A DNA stretch of 64,000 nucleotides, taken from positions 1,426,001 to 1,490,000 of the forward strand of contig JAYQTM010000001.1 in assembly GCA_038147395.1 (NCBI GenBank). The letters are read 5' to 3'. The translations under genes were made by a program, and so were the position numbers. The notes beneath the pieces were generated by a model. It worked only from the letters and a program-made list of their open reading frames with translations, searched no databases and was not told where the DNA came from. Position 1 is the stretch's first letter; each line of letters starts with the position of its first letter. Source of the stretch: Eutrophovita brisbanensis (lineage in GTDB: Bacteria; Pseudomonadota; Gammaproteobacteria; Burkholderiales; Eutrophovitaceae). This document shows positions 45,847-54,811 of the stretch, in pieces.

Positions 45847-46625
45847 GAAATCAAATACAAATAGCTACTGGGCACGTGTCTCACGAGCGTCTGACACCCA
45901 AGAGACACTTCCTAAAATCTCGAGTGTTTTATCTCAGGATTCCGATTAGATCAATCTATGAGGATGATGAAGAAAATACTCCCAGCATCAACCGCTTGAT
46001 ATTCGGGGTCAATAAACCAGCTCTTGTCAGTGTGCAAGACGCGGATCATGGCGATGGCAGTGGCCTTATAAACTGGGTTAGAAAAAAGCTAGTCGAGCAT
46101 CAACTCGAAAGAGAGGTCGACGGAGAAATCTGGCTGACCTGCTTTCCGCGAGTTCTTGGATATCAGTTCAAACCCGTGAGTTTTTGGCACTGCGAAAACA
46201 AAGAAAAAAAAGTCGTCGTGATACTTGCCGAGGTCCACAACACTTTTGGAGAAAGGCACACTTACGTCTTAAAACCAAATGAAGGACATAAATATTTCAC
46301 GCCAGGATCTCCGATTGCATCAAACAAAGTGTTTTATGTGTCGCCATTCCTCTCAATTGAGGGGCATTACGAGTTTCGCTTCAACTATGATGAAAAGAAA
46401 CAATTGAATTTCAACCGAATTGACTATTACACGGACCAATTGACCCTGAAAACAGTGATGAGCGGAAGCGTGACAAACATGACGACCAAATCAATATTGG
46501 CCGCCCTAGTCACGTATCCCTTTTTCAGCCTTCAAATCATTCTTTCAATACACTTTCACGCATTACGCCTCTGGATAAAAAAAATTCCTTTAACACTCGG
46601 CGAACGCAAAAAGAACGGTCCATGA
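45843..46625 (+). CDS. DUF1365-family protein
   Basis: 260 residues. The opening ATGHVSHERLTPKRHFLKSR and the middle CFPRVLGYQFKPVSFWHC are hallmark DUF1365 motifs. It has no membrane segment except a hydrophobic stretch near the C-terminus (ALVTYPFFSLQIIL). The molecular function is unknown; it always accompanies the CFA-like methyltransferase and the FAD oxidoreductase. Overlaps both neighbours by four bases. Confidence 0.9.
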   Translation: MRNQIQIATGHVSHERLTPKRHFLKSRVFYLRIPIRSIYEDDEENTPSINRLIFGVNKPALVSVQDADHGDGSGLINWVRKKLVEHQLEREVDGEIWLTCFPRVLGYQFKPVSFWHCENKEKKVVVILAEVHNTFGERHTYVLKPNEGHKYFTPGSPIASNKVFYVSPFLSIEGHYEFRFNYDEKKQLNFNRIDYYTDQLTLKTVMSGSVTNMTTKSILAALVTYPFFSLQIILSIHFHALRLWIKKIPLTLGERKKNGP

Positions 46626-47843
46626 TCAATCTAATCAGCGCTCAAATTGTACTTGCCACACTAAAAACAATTCGCACTGGACAACTCACGGTCAAGTTGC
46701 CAGATGGAACGATTCGTGAATTCGGAAAAAACACTGAAGTCACGGGTACAGCGACAGTAAATCGTGCGTATCTGACAGTTCATCATTGGTCGGCCTTTCG
46801 TCACACTTTGTTACGCGGGGATATCGGATTTGCCGAAGCATTTATGAGGGGACTTTGGACTACAGACAATCTTAATAACTTGCTGGACATCATCGTACAA
46901 AATCGAGAAATACTCGACCGTCCCATTCGTGGATTAACGCTGACAAATTTGATCAATAAAATTCGCCACTGGCTGAATAAAAATACGAAATCCCAAGCAA
47001 AGAAAAACATCGAAGCACACTATGATCTTGGGAACGACTTTTATTCCTTATGGCTCGATGAAACGATGTCGTACTCGAGCGGACTTTTCCGAGGATCAAG
47101 ATATCCCAAAACATCGGATCTAAAAGAAGCGCAACTGAACAAGATTGACCGAGCAATAAACCAGCTCGGATACCTAGACGAAAAGTCTCAGTACGCTAGA
47201 AATTGGCTGTGGCTGGGGAGGATTAGCTGTCGAACGGCTGAAAAATCATCCAGGCAAGCACACTGGCATCACCCTTTCGAATGAACAACGAATTTGGGCT
47301 GAGCAGCTCATGCGTCGCGAAGAACTATCCGAGCGCTGCACGATCGAGCTGCGAGACTACCGAGATGTCACAGGGATATTTGATGGAATCGTATCCATCG
47401 AAATGATTGAAGCGGTCGGAAGAGACTACTGGATAACCTTTTTTGAAACGATTAGCACACTCCTCAAACCAGGAGGTCGAGCAGTAATTCAAGCGATCAC
47501 GATTGATGAACATCTCTTTAACGAATATGAGTCTGGCGTTGATTTCATACAAACATATATATTCCCTGGCGGGATGCTAATGACGAAAAATCATTTTTAT
47601 GATTTTGCGACGAAAGCGAACCTGACCGTCAGCGATGCGCTCGAATTCGGGCAAGATTATGCCTCGACACTCCTCCAATGGCACGATCGTTTCATCACCA
47701 ATTGGCTCACCATCAAAGATCTTGGATTTGATAATCGATTTAAAAATATGTGGGAATTCTATCTTGCCTATTGCCGCTCAGGGTTTCTAAATAAAAACAT
47801 TGACGTCGTACAATTCACGCTCACAAAAGCTCAGAATCACTGA
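46622..47843 (+). pseudogene. cyclopropane-fatty-acyl-phospholipid synthase-like methyltransferase, interrupted by a frameshift
   Basis: Frame one (46622 onward) has the family N-terminus and YDLGNDFYSLWLDETMSYSSG. The SAM motif LEIGCGWGGLAVERL appears only in the +1 frame, which then runs to the stop at 47843 through IEMIEAVGRDYW and the C-terminal YLAYCRSGF. The shift lies between 47178 and about 47195: dropping one base near 47192 restores KSQTLEIGCGWGG. The joined protein is about 406 residues, normal for the family. All core motifs are intact outside the lesion, so a recent mutation or sequence error is likely. Confidence 0.88.
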
Positions 47844-47859
47844 TAAAACCACAACGAGT

Positions 47860-49104
47860 ATGAATTTACGACAAATACATGCGATCCGGTACGGAATTTC
47901 TGGATTAGCCATATCCGCGTCTAGCCTTCCGCTATATGTGTTGATCCCGAAGATCTATGCAAACCTCTTCACGCTTTCTCTGATACACATTGGCGCCATA
48001 CTCATGATTGTCAGATTAACTGATGCGGTGACAGACCCCATCGTTGGACGCCTACTCGATGCCACACGGTCCAGGCATCGCTTTCCAATTTGGGCCATCC
48101 CCTCTGGCATCATCATGGCTGTGAGTTACATCGCGTTAATCTTGCCACCAGAGCAACTGCATAGCGTCGAAGCACTCGTTTATATGGGTTTATTAACCCT
48201 TATTGTGTCTGTGAGCACCGGTGTGCTCAACGTGACCATACAAACATGGCCGGCCAGATGGACGGAAAACGCAGAAGATCAGTCGACACTCGTGAGCCGC
48301 AGAGAACAATTCACATTACTGGGCGTCATTATTGCAATTGCTATCTCTACAATCATATCGCCCGAAATGTTTGCAGCGTATTTGTGCACAGTGACCATCT
48401 TGATGTGCCTCTCTATCTGCGACCTTCCAACCCCAACAGTTTCTTCAAGTAACCTTTCTAAACCATCGAACACTGTATTTAAAGACTTCAAATCGCTGCT
48501 CACCCCCCTGTTTCTTAGCTCATTAGCTAATGCGATCTCGGCAACAACTTTTATCTTTTATGTAACCGATTACCTTATTTTTTCCGAGAAAGAAGGAGGC
48601 TTATTACTCGGGATTTACTTTGTATGCGCGCTCTCGGGCATCTGGTTTTGGCAGAAATTCATCCGAATAAAATCGCCACTATCCGTTTACATACTCTCCA
48701 TCATGGCAACACTCGTTGTCTTCATTCCGGCCGGGTTTCTTACAAAAAATAATGCTGATGCCTTTTATCTCGTTTGTGTCTTGTCTGGACTCACCCTGGG
48801 TGCGGAACTAATACTCCCTTCTATTCTTCTAATTGCCAAGTTAAAACATTTACGAATGGAGAATAAATCAGGGGTAGTCTTTGGGTCTTGGAGTCTTTTA
48901 GTGAAATTGGCGCTAGCAGTCGCCGCTGGGCTATCTCTTCCAATCTTAGGATATTTCAAATACACCCCCGGGGAAGACACGGGACTCTTTATGCTTCCAG
49001 TGGTTTACGTTGTCGTTCCAGTATTACTAAAAATCGCCACCATGATATTACTTGTCATTCATCATAAAAAATATGCCAACATTTATAGGCAAACGCATAT
49101 TTAA
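47860..49104 (+). CDS. MFS transporter of the GPH (MelB-like) type
   Basis: 414 residues from the ATG at 47860; an upstream frame to 47800 overlaps the CFA-like gene. About 12 membrane helices. The MelB-type motif VRLTDAVTDPIVGRLLDATRSR lies after helix two. The substrate is unknown; in the RpoE/ChrR set of alphaproteobacteria a GPH-type transporter is in the same operon. Overlaps the DUF3833 gene by 32 bases. Confidence 0.9.
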   Translation: MNLRQIHAIRYGISGLAISASSLPLYVLIPKIYANLFTLSLIHIGAILMIVRLTDAVTDPIVGRLLDATRSRHRFPIWAIPSGIIMAVSYIALILPPEQLHSVEALVYMGLLTLIVSVSTGVLNVTIQTWPARWTENAEDQSTLVSRREQFTLLGVIIAIAISTIISPEMFAAYLCTVTILMCLSICDLPTPTVSSSNLSKPSNTVFKDFKSLLTPLFLSSLANAISATTFIFYVTDYLIFSEKEGGLLLGIYFVCALSGIWFWQKFIRIKSPLSVYILSIMATLVVFIPAGFLTKNNADAFYLVCVLSGLTLGAELILPSILLIAKLKHLRMENKSGVVFGSWSLLVKLALAVAAGLSLPILGYFKYTPGEDTGLFMLPVVYVVVPVLLKIATMILLVIHHKKYANIYRQTHI

Positions 49105-49618
49105 ACTCCTATGGGCCGCAATCCTCAGCGTATTGCTTGGATGCTCTGATTCAAATCAAATCACGAACGACGAGAACAAAATGCATACATTCGATTTGGC
49201 GGAATTTTTCGATGGAACAACCAAAGGTACTGGATTTATTCAAGACCGATCTGGAGCAATCATTAGAACGTTCAATCTCGAGGTAATCGGTCAATTTTCC
49301 AACTCCAAAGGGTCATTAAAAGAGACGTTTTTTTGGAATGATGGAGAAACTGAACATAGAACGTGGAGCCTTGAGAAGACATCAGAAACCGAATGGATTG
49401 GAACGGCACACGATGTCGTAGGAAAAGCCACCGGAATCATAAGCGAAGATAAACTGCGTTGGTCGTACACGCTCACCCTCAATGTGTCAGACAGAAAGAT
49501 CAACTTTAAATTTGATGATCAGATGTGGATTTCTGAGACAGGGGTACTGGTGAATCACGCAAAATTTTCTAAATTTGGAATCCACCTCGGTGATGTTGTC
49601 GTGAGCTTTTCCAAGTAA
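49073..49618 (+). CDS. DUF3833 lipoprotein
   Basis: 181 residues from the ATG at 49073. Signal peptide ends in LLGC (lipobox). The mature part has HTFDLAEFFDGTTKGTGFIQDRSGAIIRTF, the DUF3833 signature, and a lipocalin-like beta-barrel pattern. Function unknown; it is a regular member of this lipid-modification cluster. Start at 49052 is possible but would lie further inside the MFS gene. Confidence 0.85.
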   Translation: MPTFIGKRIFKLLWAAILSVLLGCSDSNQITNDENKMHTFDLAEFFDGTTKGTGFIQDRSGAIIRTFNLEVIGQFSNSKGSLKETFFWNDGETEHRTWSLEKTSETEWIGTAHDVVGKATGIISEDKLRWSYTLTLNVSDRKINFKFDDQMWISETGVLVNHAKFSKFGIHLGDVVVSFSK

Positions 49619-49627
49619 GCATCTGAA

Positions 49628-50410
49628 ATGTTTTCCGCGAACACCCCTATCCGAGACTGGTCAAGCCGCCATGTGTGGGTGATAGGAGCCTCAGAGGGAA
49701 TCGGCAGAGCGTTAGGAATCGAGCTCCAAGAAAGAGGAGCAAGAATTTCAGTATCCGCTCGAAATGAGGAAAAACTAAGAACGTATTTCCCGCAAGATGC
49801 AGACATAATCCCGCTAGACGTAACCGACAGTGGTCATAGAGCAAGGGCGCTTGATTGGTTTAGAACAAACTCTCAAGTACCCGACACAGTTTTCTGGTTA
49901 CCCGCGATATATGAGCCATCGGAGTTACTCAACTTAGATCCATCAGTAGTAACCGATACCCTAAAAACGAATCTCATAAGCGCATGCGAATTTTTCCCTG
50001 AAGTCGCAAGATACTGGGCTCAAAATCCATCGAAGGGCTGCACACGCCATTGGTCATGGTTTTCAAGCCTTGCCGCCTACAGGGGACTACCAAATGCCAA
50101 TATATACGGAATAACTCGCGCGGCTATTTCAAACCTAGCGGAAATCTCACACATTGAGCTAAAGCAATACAAAATCGATATTTCTGTGATATCTCCCGGG
50201 TTTGTCGACACGCGATTAACCCAAAAGAATTCATTCCATATGCCAGCACTGATAACCCCTGAGGATGCAGCGAAAAGGACCCTCAGGGGTATTAGTAAAG
50301 GCAAGTTCGAAACGCATTATCCACTGAGATTAAGTCTCATTTTCCGAATGCTTAGGCTATTACCAATTAGTGTATATCTGACTTTGATGAGGCGAGCATT
50401 AGGCAAATGA
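49628..50410 (+). CDS. SDR-family oxidoreductase of the lipid-modification cluster
   Basis: 260 residues. The nucleotide site is VIGASEGIGRALG near residue 20. The catalytic pair position reads YGITRAAIS: Tyr is present but the usual Lys four residues on is Arg, so activity should be checked. PGFVDTRLT follows. It is the last gene of the six-gene operon, nine bases after the DUF3833 gene. Confidence 0.85.
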   Translation: MFSANTPIRDWSSRHVWVIGASEGIGRALGIELQERGARISVSARNEEKLRTYFPQDADIIPLDVTDSGHRARALDWFRTNSQVPDTVFWLPAIYEPSELLNLDPSVVTDTLKTNLISACEFFPEVARYWAQNPSKGCTRHWSWFSSLAAYRGLPNANIYGITRAAISNLAEISHIELKQYKIDISVISPGFVDTRLTQKNSFHMPALITPEDAAKRTLRGISKGKFETHYPLRLSLIFRMLRLLPISVYLTLMRRALGK

Positions 50411-50476
50411 GAACAGTCGAGGAACCGTCTGTTCGTGATAATCGTCTAAAATGTCGTAATACTAATTTAATACGAC
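50411..50476 (+). promoter_or_regulatory. hairpin and palindrome between the lipid operon and the diiron gene
   Basis: GAACAG (50411-50416) and CTGTTC (50429-50434) form a possible weak terminator stem. A 24-base imperfect palindrome GTCGTA...TACGAC (50453-50476) lies about 80 bases before the diiron protein gene and could be an operator. There is no T run, so termination is uncertain. Supported only by symmetry. Confidence 0.25.
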
Positions 50477-50556
50477 TGAAATATGATTCCGGCTACCGTG
50501 ACATGTCGCTCATGGTGCTGGACTAACCCATTGTTACGAATTCGAGGAACATAAAG

Positions 50557-51420
50557 TTGAGTATGAATATTCCTTCAAATGACATGCTGTACCCAAAACT
50601 ATTTCAGGACTTTGAGCGAGTCAGGTGGACCTTTGAGGATATGCCATGGGACCAATTTGACGGAAATCTCCTCAGTGATGAGCAGGCGCAGACAATTAAA
50701 ATGAATGCGATCACAGAGTGGGCAGCGCTTCCAGCGACAGAAATGTTTCTGCGAGATCACAGGCATGACAGCGATTTTTCTGCATTTATGTCAATTTGGT
50801 TTTATGAGGAACAGAAGCATAGTCTTGTCCTCATTGAGTACTTACGGAGATTTAGGCCAGACCTAGTGCCCACAGAAGAGGAACTTCATCAGGTGCGATT
50901 TGAATTCGATGAAGCGCCCCATTTGGAAACACTCATGCTCCACTTCTGTGGTGAAATTCGTCTTTATCATTGGTATAAACGAGCATCACAGTGGCACACT
51001 GAACCTGTTATCAAAATGATCTATGAAGTCATTGCTAAAGATGAAGCGAGACACGGTGGCGCATACTTACAGTATATGAAGCGGGCTTTGGCTAGAAATC
51101 TCAAAGAAGCCCAAAAAGCCTTCTCAAAAATCGGCGTATTGATGGCCTCTGCAAAAAGAACAAATCAAGCGCTACACCCGACAAACCTACACGTCAATGA
51201 GGCCTTATTTCCAAAAGACACCGTGCAAAGTCGAATGCCTGAACCAGGCTGGCTAGAACACTGGCTGGATAAACAAATTCAATTCGATAAACAGTGGGAA
51301 GGCAAAGTCTCAGGCCGGATCTTGCATAACCTGAGCCTACTTTTCAAAGAAACATTTAACTCCGTTCAAGATTTGAACAAATTCCGCAAATCACTCACAA
51401 GAGTCGCATCTCTGGGTTAA
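50557..51420 (+). CDS. ferritin-like diiron protein, acyl-ACP-desaturase-like
   Basis: 287 residues, all helical. Diiron ligands are visible: E54, E85xxH88 in FYEEQKHS, E133, and E163xxH166 in KDEARHGG. This two-ExxH arrangement is that of the ferritin-like superfamily including soluble stearoyl-ACP desaturases. The start is TTG at 50557 with GAGGAA at good spacing, or ATG at 50563. It follows the fatty-acid-modification operon, so it may desaturate or oxygenate fatty acyl chains (inference); other diiron oxidases are possible. Confidence 0.82.
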   Translation: MSMNIPSNDMLYPKLFQDFERVRWTFEDMPWDQFDGNLLSDEQAQTIKMNAITEWAALPATEMFLRDHRHDSDFSAFMSIWFYEEQKHSLVLIEYLRRFRPDLVPTEEELHQVRFEFDEAPHLETLMLHFCGEIRLYHWYKRASQWHTEPVIKMIYEVIAKDEARHGGAYLQYMKRALARNLKEAQKAFSKIGVLMASAKRTNQALHPTNLHVNEALFPKDTVQSRMPEPGWLEHWLDKQIQFDKQWEGKVSGRILHNLSLLFKETFNSVQDLNKFRKSLTRVASLG

Positions 51421-51449
51421 AAGTAACGACACGTCATCACCACTGAAGC

Positions 51450-51926
51450 ATGCCTGAAAACAACAAAGAAAAATGGAAACTGGATGGCGTTCGAGTCATA
51501 ACGAGTGACAATTTAGATGGTAATGTTCCTTCAACCCCAGGGATGGAGCGTAAGGCAGCGATAAACTTCGCACGTACTGGGGCAGAGAAACTATGGGCAG
51601 GAACGGTCACCATAAAACCTGATGCAAAAACAGGAGCACATCACCATGGACACCTCGAAAGCGTCATCTATGTCGTGAAGGGTAAAGCTCGAATGAGATG
51701 GGGAGAAGCGCTTGAGTTCACTGCAGAGGCGGGTCCTGGAGATTTCATTTACGTACCGCCATATGTGCCACATCAAGAAATTAACGCGAGTGACACCGAG
51801 ATACTCGAATGTGTGTTGTGCCGCAGCGATGGCGAGGCAATCGCAATAAACATTGACATCGACCCAGTAGAGGAGCCAAAAGAGGTACTTTGGGTAGATC
51901 CGACACACCCCACCGGAGCAATCTGA
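51450..51926 (+). CDS. cupin-domain protein
   Basis: 158 residues with one cupin barrel. Motif 1 is GAHHHGHLESVIYVVKGKARMRWG (the metal His and Glu ligands); motif 2 is PGDFIYVPPYVPHQEIN. It ends with a conserved-looking tail containing VLWVDPTHP. Many such proteins are dioxygenases or isomerases of small acids; the substrate is unknown. It is 29 bases after the diiron gene and probably co-transcribed. Confidence 0.87.
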   Translation: MPENNKEKWKLDGVRVITSDNLDGNVPSTPGMERKAAINFARTGAEKLWAGTVTIKPDAKTGAHHHGHLESVIYVVKGKARMRWGEALEFTAEAGPGDFIYVPPYVPHQEINASDTEILECVLCRSDGEAIAINIDIDPVEEPKEVLWVDPTHPTGAI

Positions 51927-51950
51927 CGACCACGAATTTTTGCGTTAACT

Positions 51951-52502
51951 CTATCGTCGAGCGTACACAATCACGTACTCGGGCCGACACTCTGGAGTAC
52001 AAACGAGCATCCAACCATTGCGTTCCGACTCGGTCGCGACCCAAAGGCTAATCACATGGGCATGATTATTCTTAATGAACACCTCAAACAGGTTTAAGAT
52101 CTCCTGTTGAGGTCGAAAAGTCACAATCTCTTTCATCAACCGAGATACTTCCGCGTCCTTTTCACTGTCACTAATCGAGTTAACAGAAATTTCAGAAAAA
52201 TAAAAAGGGGGTAGTGTTCCGCGGACCCCGTCGTGTGCGCTAGCGGGGATACGAGGTGCATCAAAGAAACTTCCAGAGTAACGCCAAGACCAGCTTGGGT
52301 CAGCTATGATCGTTTGTCCATTCCCAAAGCAAATTAATTTCGCAATTCGCGCTAACGGAGAAGAGAGTTTAGTGAGCATGTCAGCGGGATGGGCATCACA
52401 ATCGAAATTCACCGCATCTGCGCTGTCATCGCCTGGATGTGCAACGACCGTTGTTGTGACAAATAAAAAACCTAGTAGATACAAACGAAAAACTAATCGC
52501 AC
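51951..52502 (-). CDS. exported protein of unknown function
   Basis: 183 residues with a clear signal peptide ending near VVAHPGDD. The mature part has four Cys and ends with EYVIVYARR. It contains no motif I recognise. It converges on the cupin gene with 24 bases between and lies downstream of the cyclase gene after that gene's terminator, so it likely has its own promoter. Confidence 0.7.
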   Translation of the reverse strand: MRLVFRLYLLGFLFVTTTVVAHPGDDSADAVNFDCDAHPADMLTKLSSPLARIAKLICFGNGQTIIADPSWSWRYSGSFFDAPRIPASAHDGVRGTLPPFYFSEISVNSISDSEKDAEVSRLMKEIVTFRPQQEILNLFEVFIKNNHAHVISLWVATESERNGWMLVCTPECRPEYVIVYARR

Positions 52503-52525
52503 AATAAACCCCAGGTCAAGATAAA

Positions 52526-52556
52526 AAGGCCGATCGTCCTCGAGGTCAATCGGCCT
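52526..52556 (-). terminator. Rho-independent terminator of the cyclase gene
   Basis: On the minus strand GGCCGAT...ATCGGCC forms a seven-base-pair stem (positions about 52530-52556) followed by TTTTT. It lies about 50 bases after the cyclase stop at 52604. Confidence 0.85.
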
Positions 52557-52603
52557 TCAAATGCTTCAATATTAATAGTCTAAATATTAAGACTTCTTCT
52601 AGA

Positions 52604-53731
52604 TCAGTACAAAACGATTGGATTTCCAGGAGATCCAGTCGCACCGATGATCCGTAATGGCGACCAAATGAACGCTCCCTCATAGATCTTGTTGTCCACT
52701 AGTGACTTCGTGTCAACATTCTCCAAATTCCATGTTCCATATTTCACTTGTAACTCCGTATGGCATGGAACAGCCCATCCTTCGACCTCATTCCCTGGCT
52801 GGGCATCGTTAGCCGAGGTATCGCCCATGGTCAGAGCGATATTTCTCTCTCCAAAATAACTACATGCTGAGTATCCGAAGCCTGGCTCACCCTGGGCAAA
52901 TATAGCGCGAGCTGCCGCCCTTTCCTCAGAGCTCATAGATTTGTAACGATCATTACTCCACGTGTTTCCCTGTCCCGTATGAAGCGCCACACAATCTCCC
53001 GAACCAATTGGATCTAGGCCCTGCATTTTGAGTATGCCATCGATGTCGTCTGCCGTGACAATTCCGCCTACGTCAGCACTTGATTTTGGAATAGGCAACA
53101 TCTCGGCTGCAGCAGATATTTGACCAATTTTCTTTTTGTACGCAACTGCGTCCAAGACAACTAGTCTACAAACAAAGCCCGTTTCTGCGACATGCTCTAC
53201 ACCCGCATCACCCATTCCAACCACACGTCCACCGGCACCACGCTCATAGCCATTTTCACTCATGGGATTGAATCCGTTGTACATGTACATTCCCTTTGAC
53301 GTGTTGACACCAATGTGTCCTGGCCCGTCAAACTGGGTCTGGATTTGGCCTATCTCGGTGGTTACCATTTCGTCATGGTAAAACAGCGCGTTTGCGCCAA
53401 AAGGACCACCTGTTGGCGTTCCTGGTATCGTCATATTCCATCCGCGAGGACCAAATGCTGGTGCCTCTCTGTGGTAATACTTACCAATACTAATCGCTTT
53501 GAATTGTTTTACGGTAGCAAGCGCACGTTTAATATTAGCTGGGTTCTTCATGTGATTCGCACTACCAGCTTTATCGCCCGCTCCCCAATACTTCGAAGGT
53601 GCCCAATTTTCAGTTAAAGGCGCATCATATGTTGGACCTGGTAGTGGATCATTCGCACCAGAAAAGGCTGTTGGAACACTGATACAAAATGCAATCGCTG
53701 ACATTACCGTCAACTTAGTAATATTGCTCAT
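52604..53731 (-). CDS. exported cyclase-family (kynurenine-formamidase-like) hydrolase
   Basis: 375 residues from the ATG at 53731, which follows GAGGAGGGGGT. An N-terminal signal peptide (SAIAFCISVPTAFSG) exports it. The cyclase family metal-site region is QFDGPGHIGVNTSKG; HTGQGNTW follows. Family members hydrolyse amides or lactones, as kynurenine formamidase or isatin hydrolase do. The usual HxGTHxD is altered to DGPGHIG, so metal binding may differ, though larger members of the family often vary here. Monocistronic. Confidence 0.85.
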   Translation of the reverse strand: MSNITKLTVMSAIAFCISVPTAFSGANDPLPGPTYDAPLTENWAPSKYWGAGDKAGSANHMKNPANIKRALATVKQFKAISIGKYYHREAPAFGPRGWNMTIPGTPTGGPFGANALFYHDEMVTTEIGQIQTQFDGPGHIGVNTSKGMYMYNGFNPMSENGYERGAGGRVVGMGDAGVEHVAETGFVCRLVVLDAVAYKKKIGQISAAAEMLPIPKSSADVGGIVTADDIDGILKMQGLDPIGSGDCVALHTGQGNTWSNDRYKSMSSEERAAARAIFAQGEPGFGYSACSYFGERNIALTMGDTSANDAQPGNEVEGWAVPCHTELQVKYGTWNLENVDTKSLVDNKIYEGAFIWSPLRIIGATGSPGNPIVLY

Positions 53732-53870
53732 ACCCCCTCCTCGTTTTTTGTGGATATATCCCAAATGTATACCCTCAAGAAATCCTGTCACAAAGTGCAA
53801 TATTTTGCAAATTGTTGTCTACAGCTGAAATGAAACTAAGGTTGAGTAGATGTAAATACGGACGAGACAC

Positions 53871-53897
53871 AAAAAAAGCCCCCTGTTGAGGAGGCCT
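53871..53897 (-). terminator. Rho-independent terminator of the small membrane-protein operon
   Basis: On the minus strand GGCCTCCTCAACAGGGGGC forms a stem of six pairs with one mismatch and a four-base loop, followed by seven T residues. A T run on the plus side too may make it bidirectional. It lies about 25 bases after the last small gene. Confidence 0.85.
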
Positions 53898-53922
53898 TTT
53901 TTCGCCGAAACTAACTATACCG

Positions 53923-54027
53923 TCAGTTATCGTTGTTCTTCTTAAACTCTTGAACCGTCATAATGGCTCCGAGGATCGTAATGGCAGTACAAAAAAGTCC
54001 GATAACAAGAACCAGAGTATCGCTCAT
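53923..54027 (-). CDS. 34-residue single-span membrane protein
   Basis: The ATG at 54027 overlaps the stop of the 60-residue gene as ATGA. The protein is one hydrophobic helix (LVLVIGLFCTAITILGAIM) with a charged tail EFKKNNDN. Translational coupling and the terminator right after it support a real gene. Unknown family; a small subunit of a membrane complex is the likely role. Confidence 0.6.
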   Translation of the reverse strand: MSDTLVLVIGLFCTAITILGAIMTVQEFKKNNDN

Positions 54028-54206
54028 TTCTTCATCCCCCCCTTTATTGCCATCACGTTGAAATAGATCCCGAATCCCAAGATAGCGGGAACCCATGTCG
54101 CGGTGAACAGGCCCTCTTCCTTTTGTCCAGTAAACCACAGGTAAGCGGATACAGCAAAGGAGATTGCCACCGCAATTAAGATGAACATATCCGACATTTT
54201 TACCAT
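54024..54206 (-). CDS. 60-residue two-span membrane protein
   Basis: ATG at 54206 with GAGAGGGG upstream. Two hydrophobic helices (MFILIAVAISFAVSAYLWF and LFTATWVPAILGFGIYFNV) are joined by a charged turn GQKEEG. It ends in IKGGMKK. The stop overlaps the next start. No family recognised. Confidence 0.65.
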   Translation of the reverse strand: MVKMSDMFILIAVAISFAVSAYLWFTGQKEEGLFTATWVPAILGFGIYFNVMAIKGGMKK

Positions 54207-54232
54207 TTCATTCCCCTCTCAGTATGCAACAT

Positions 54233-54436
54233 TTATGTTTCCCAGAAACCCCAGGCGGCGATCATTAAAGCACCAACCGCCAAGCCTGCGTGGGAACGCA
54301 GTTCTGTTTCACCGGGTATATGAAACACGAAAGGGACTATTTCGTAAACCCCTAGAGGCAACCACGCCGCGAAGAGACCCGCAAATATCGCCGCTAACCA
54401 TCCCAGTTTGACCCGTGTTCGAGAACCTGCAGCCAC
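54233..54436 (-). CDS. 67-residue two-span membrane protein
   Basis: GTG at 54436 with GGAG upstream. Helices around LAAIFAGLFAAWLPLGVYEI and HAGLAVGALMIAAWGFW are joined by a short loop. It is 26 bases ahead of the 60-residue gene and shares its terminator. Together the three genes look like a tiny membrane-protein operon of unknown role. Confidence 0.6.
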   Translation of the reverse strand: MAAGSRTRVKLGWLAAIFAGLFAAWLPLGVYEIVPFVFHIPGETELRSHAGLAVGALMIAAWGFWET

Positions 54437-54559
54437 GTCAACTCCAGTTACTTTACAGACCTGGATGTGACTTTAGGGTACAAAAAAAGTTCTTTTGGGT
54501 ACAGGATGCGAACTCTGGGGGGGGCAAATTGTGGTTTTTGCACAACTTGCCTCGTAGCA

Positions 54560-54649
54560 TGGCGGAAGCGGTGAGATTCGAACTCACGAAGGACTCGCGC
54601 CCTTGCCGGTTTTCAAGACCGGTGCATTCAACCGCTCTGCCACGCTTCC
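54560..54649 (-). tRNA. tRNA-Ser (anticodon TGA)
   Basis: Acceptor GGAAGCG pairs with CGCTTCC. The anticodon stem CCGGT/ACCGG encloses CTTGAAA, giving TGA. A long variable arm makes it a class II tRNA of 90 nt. Discriminator G, encoded CCA. Confidence 0.95.
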
Positions 54650-54811
54650 AATACCGCTATTATCCCCTATTTTGACAGGGTTAACCAACCTAAAACCTCA
54701 TTTTTTTTTCATAACTTGAATATAATAAAGTTTGAAAGCGTATTCACAATCAATACGCGTCATTTGACCACTGTAGGTCGTTTTATTTCTCTTAAAAGGA
54801 GTGTGTTAAAA

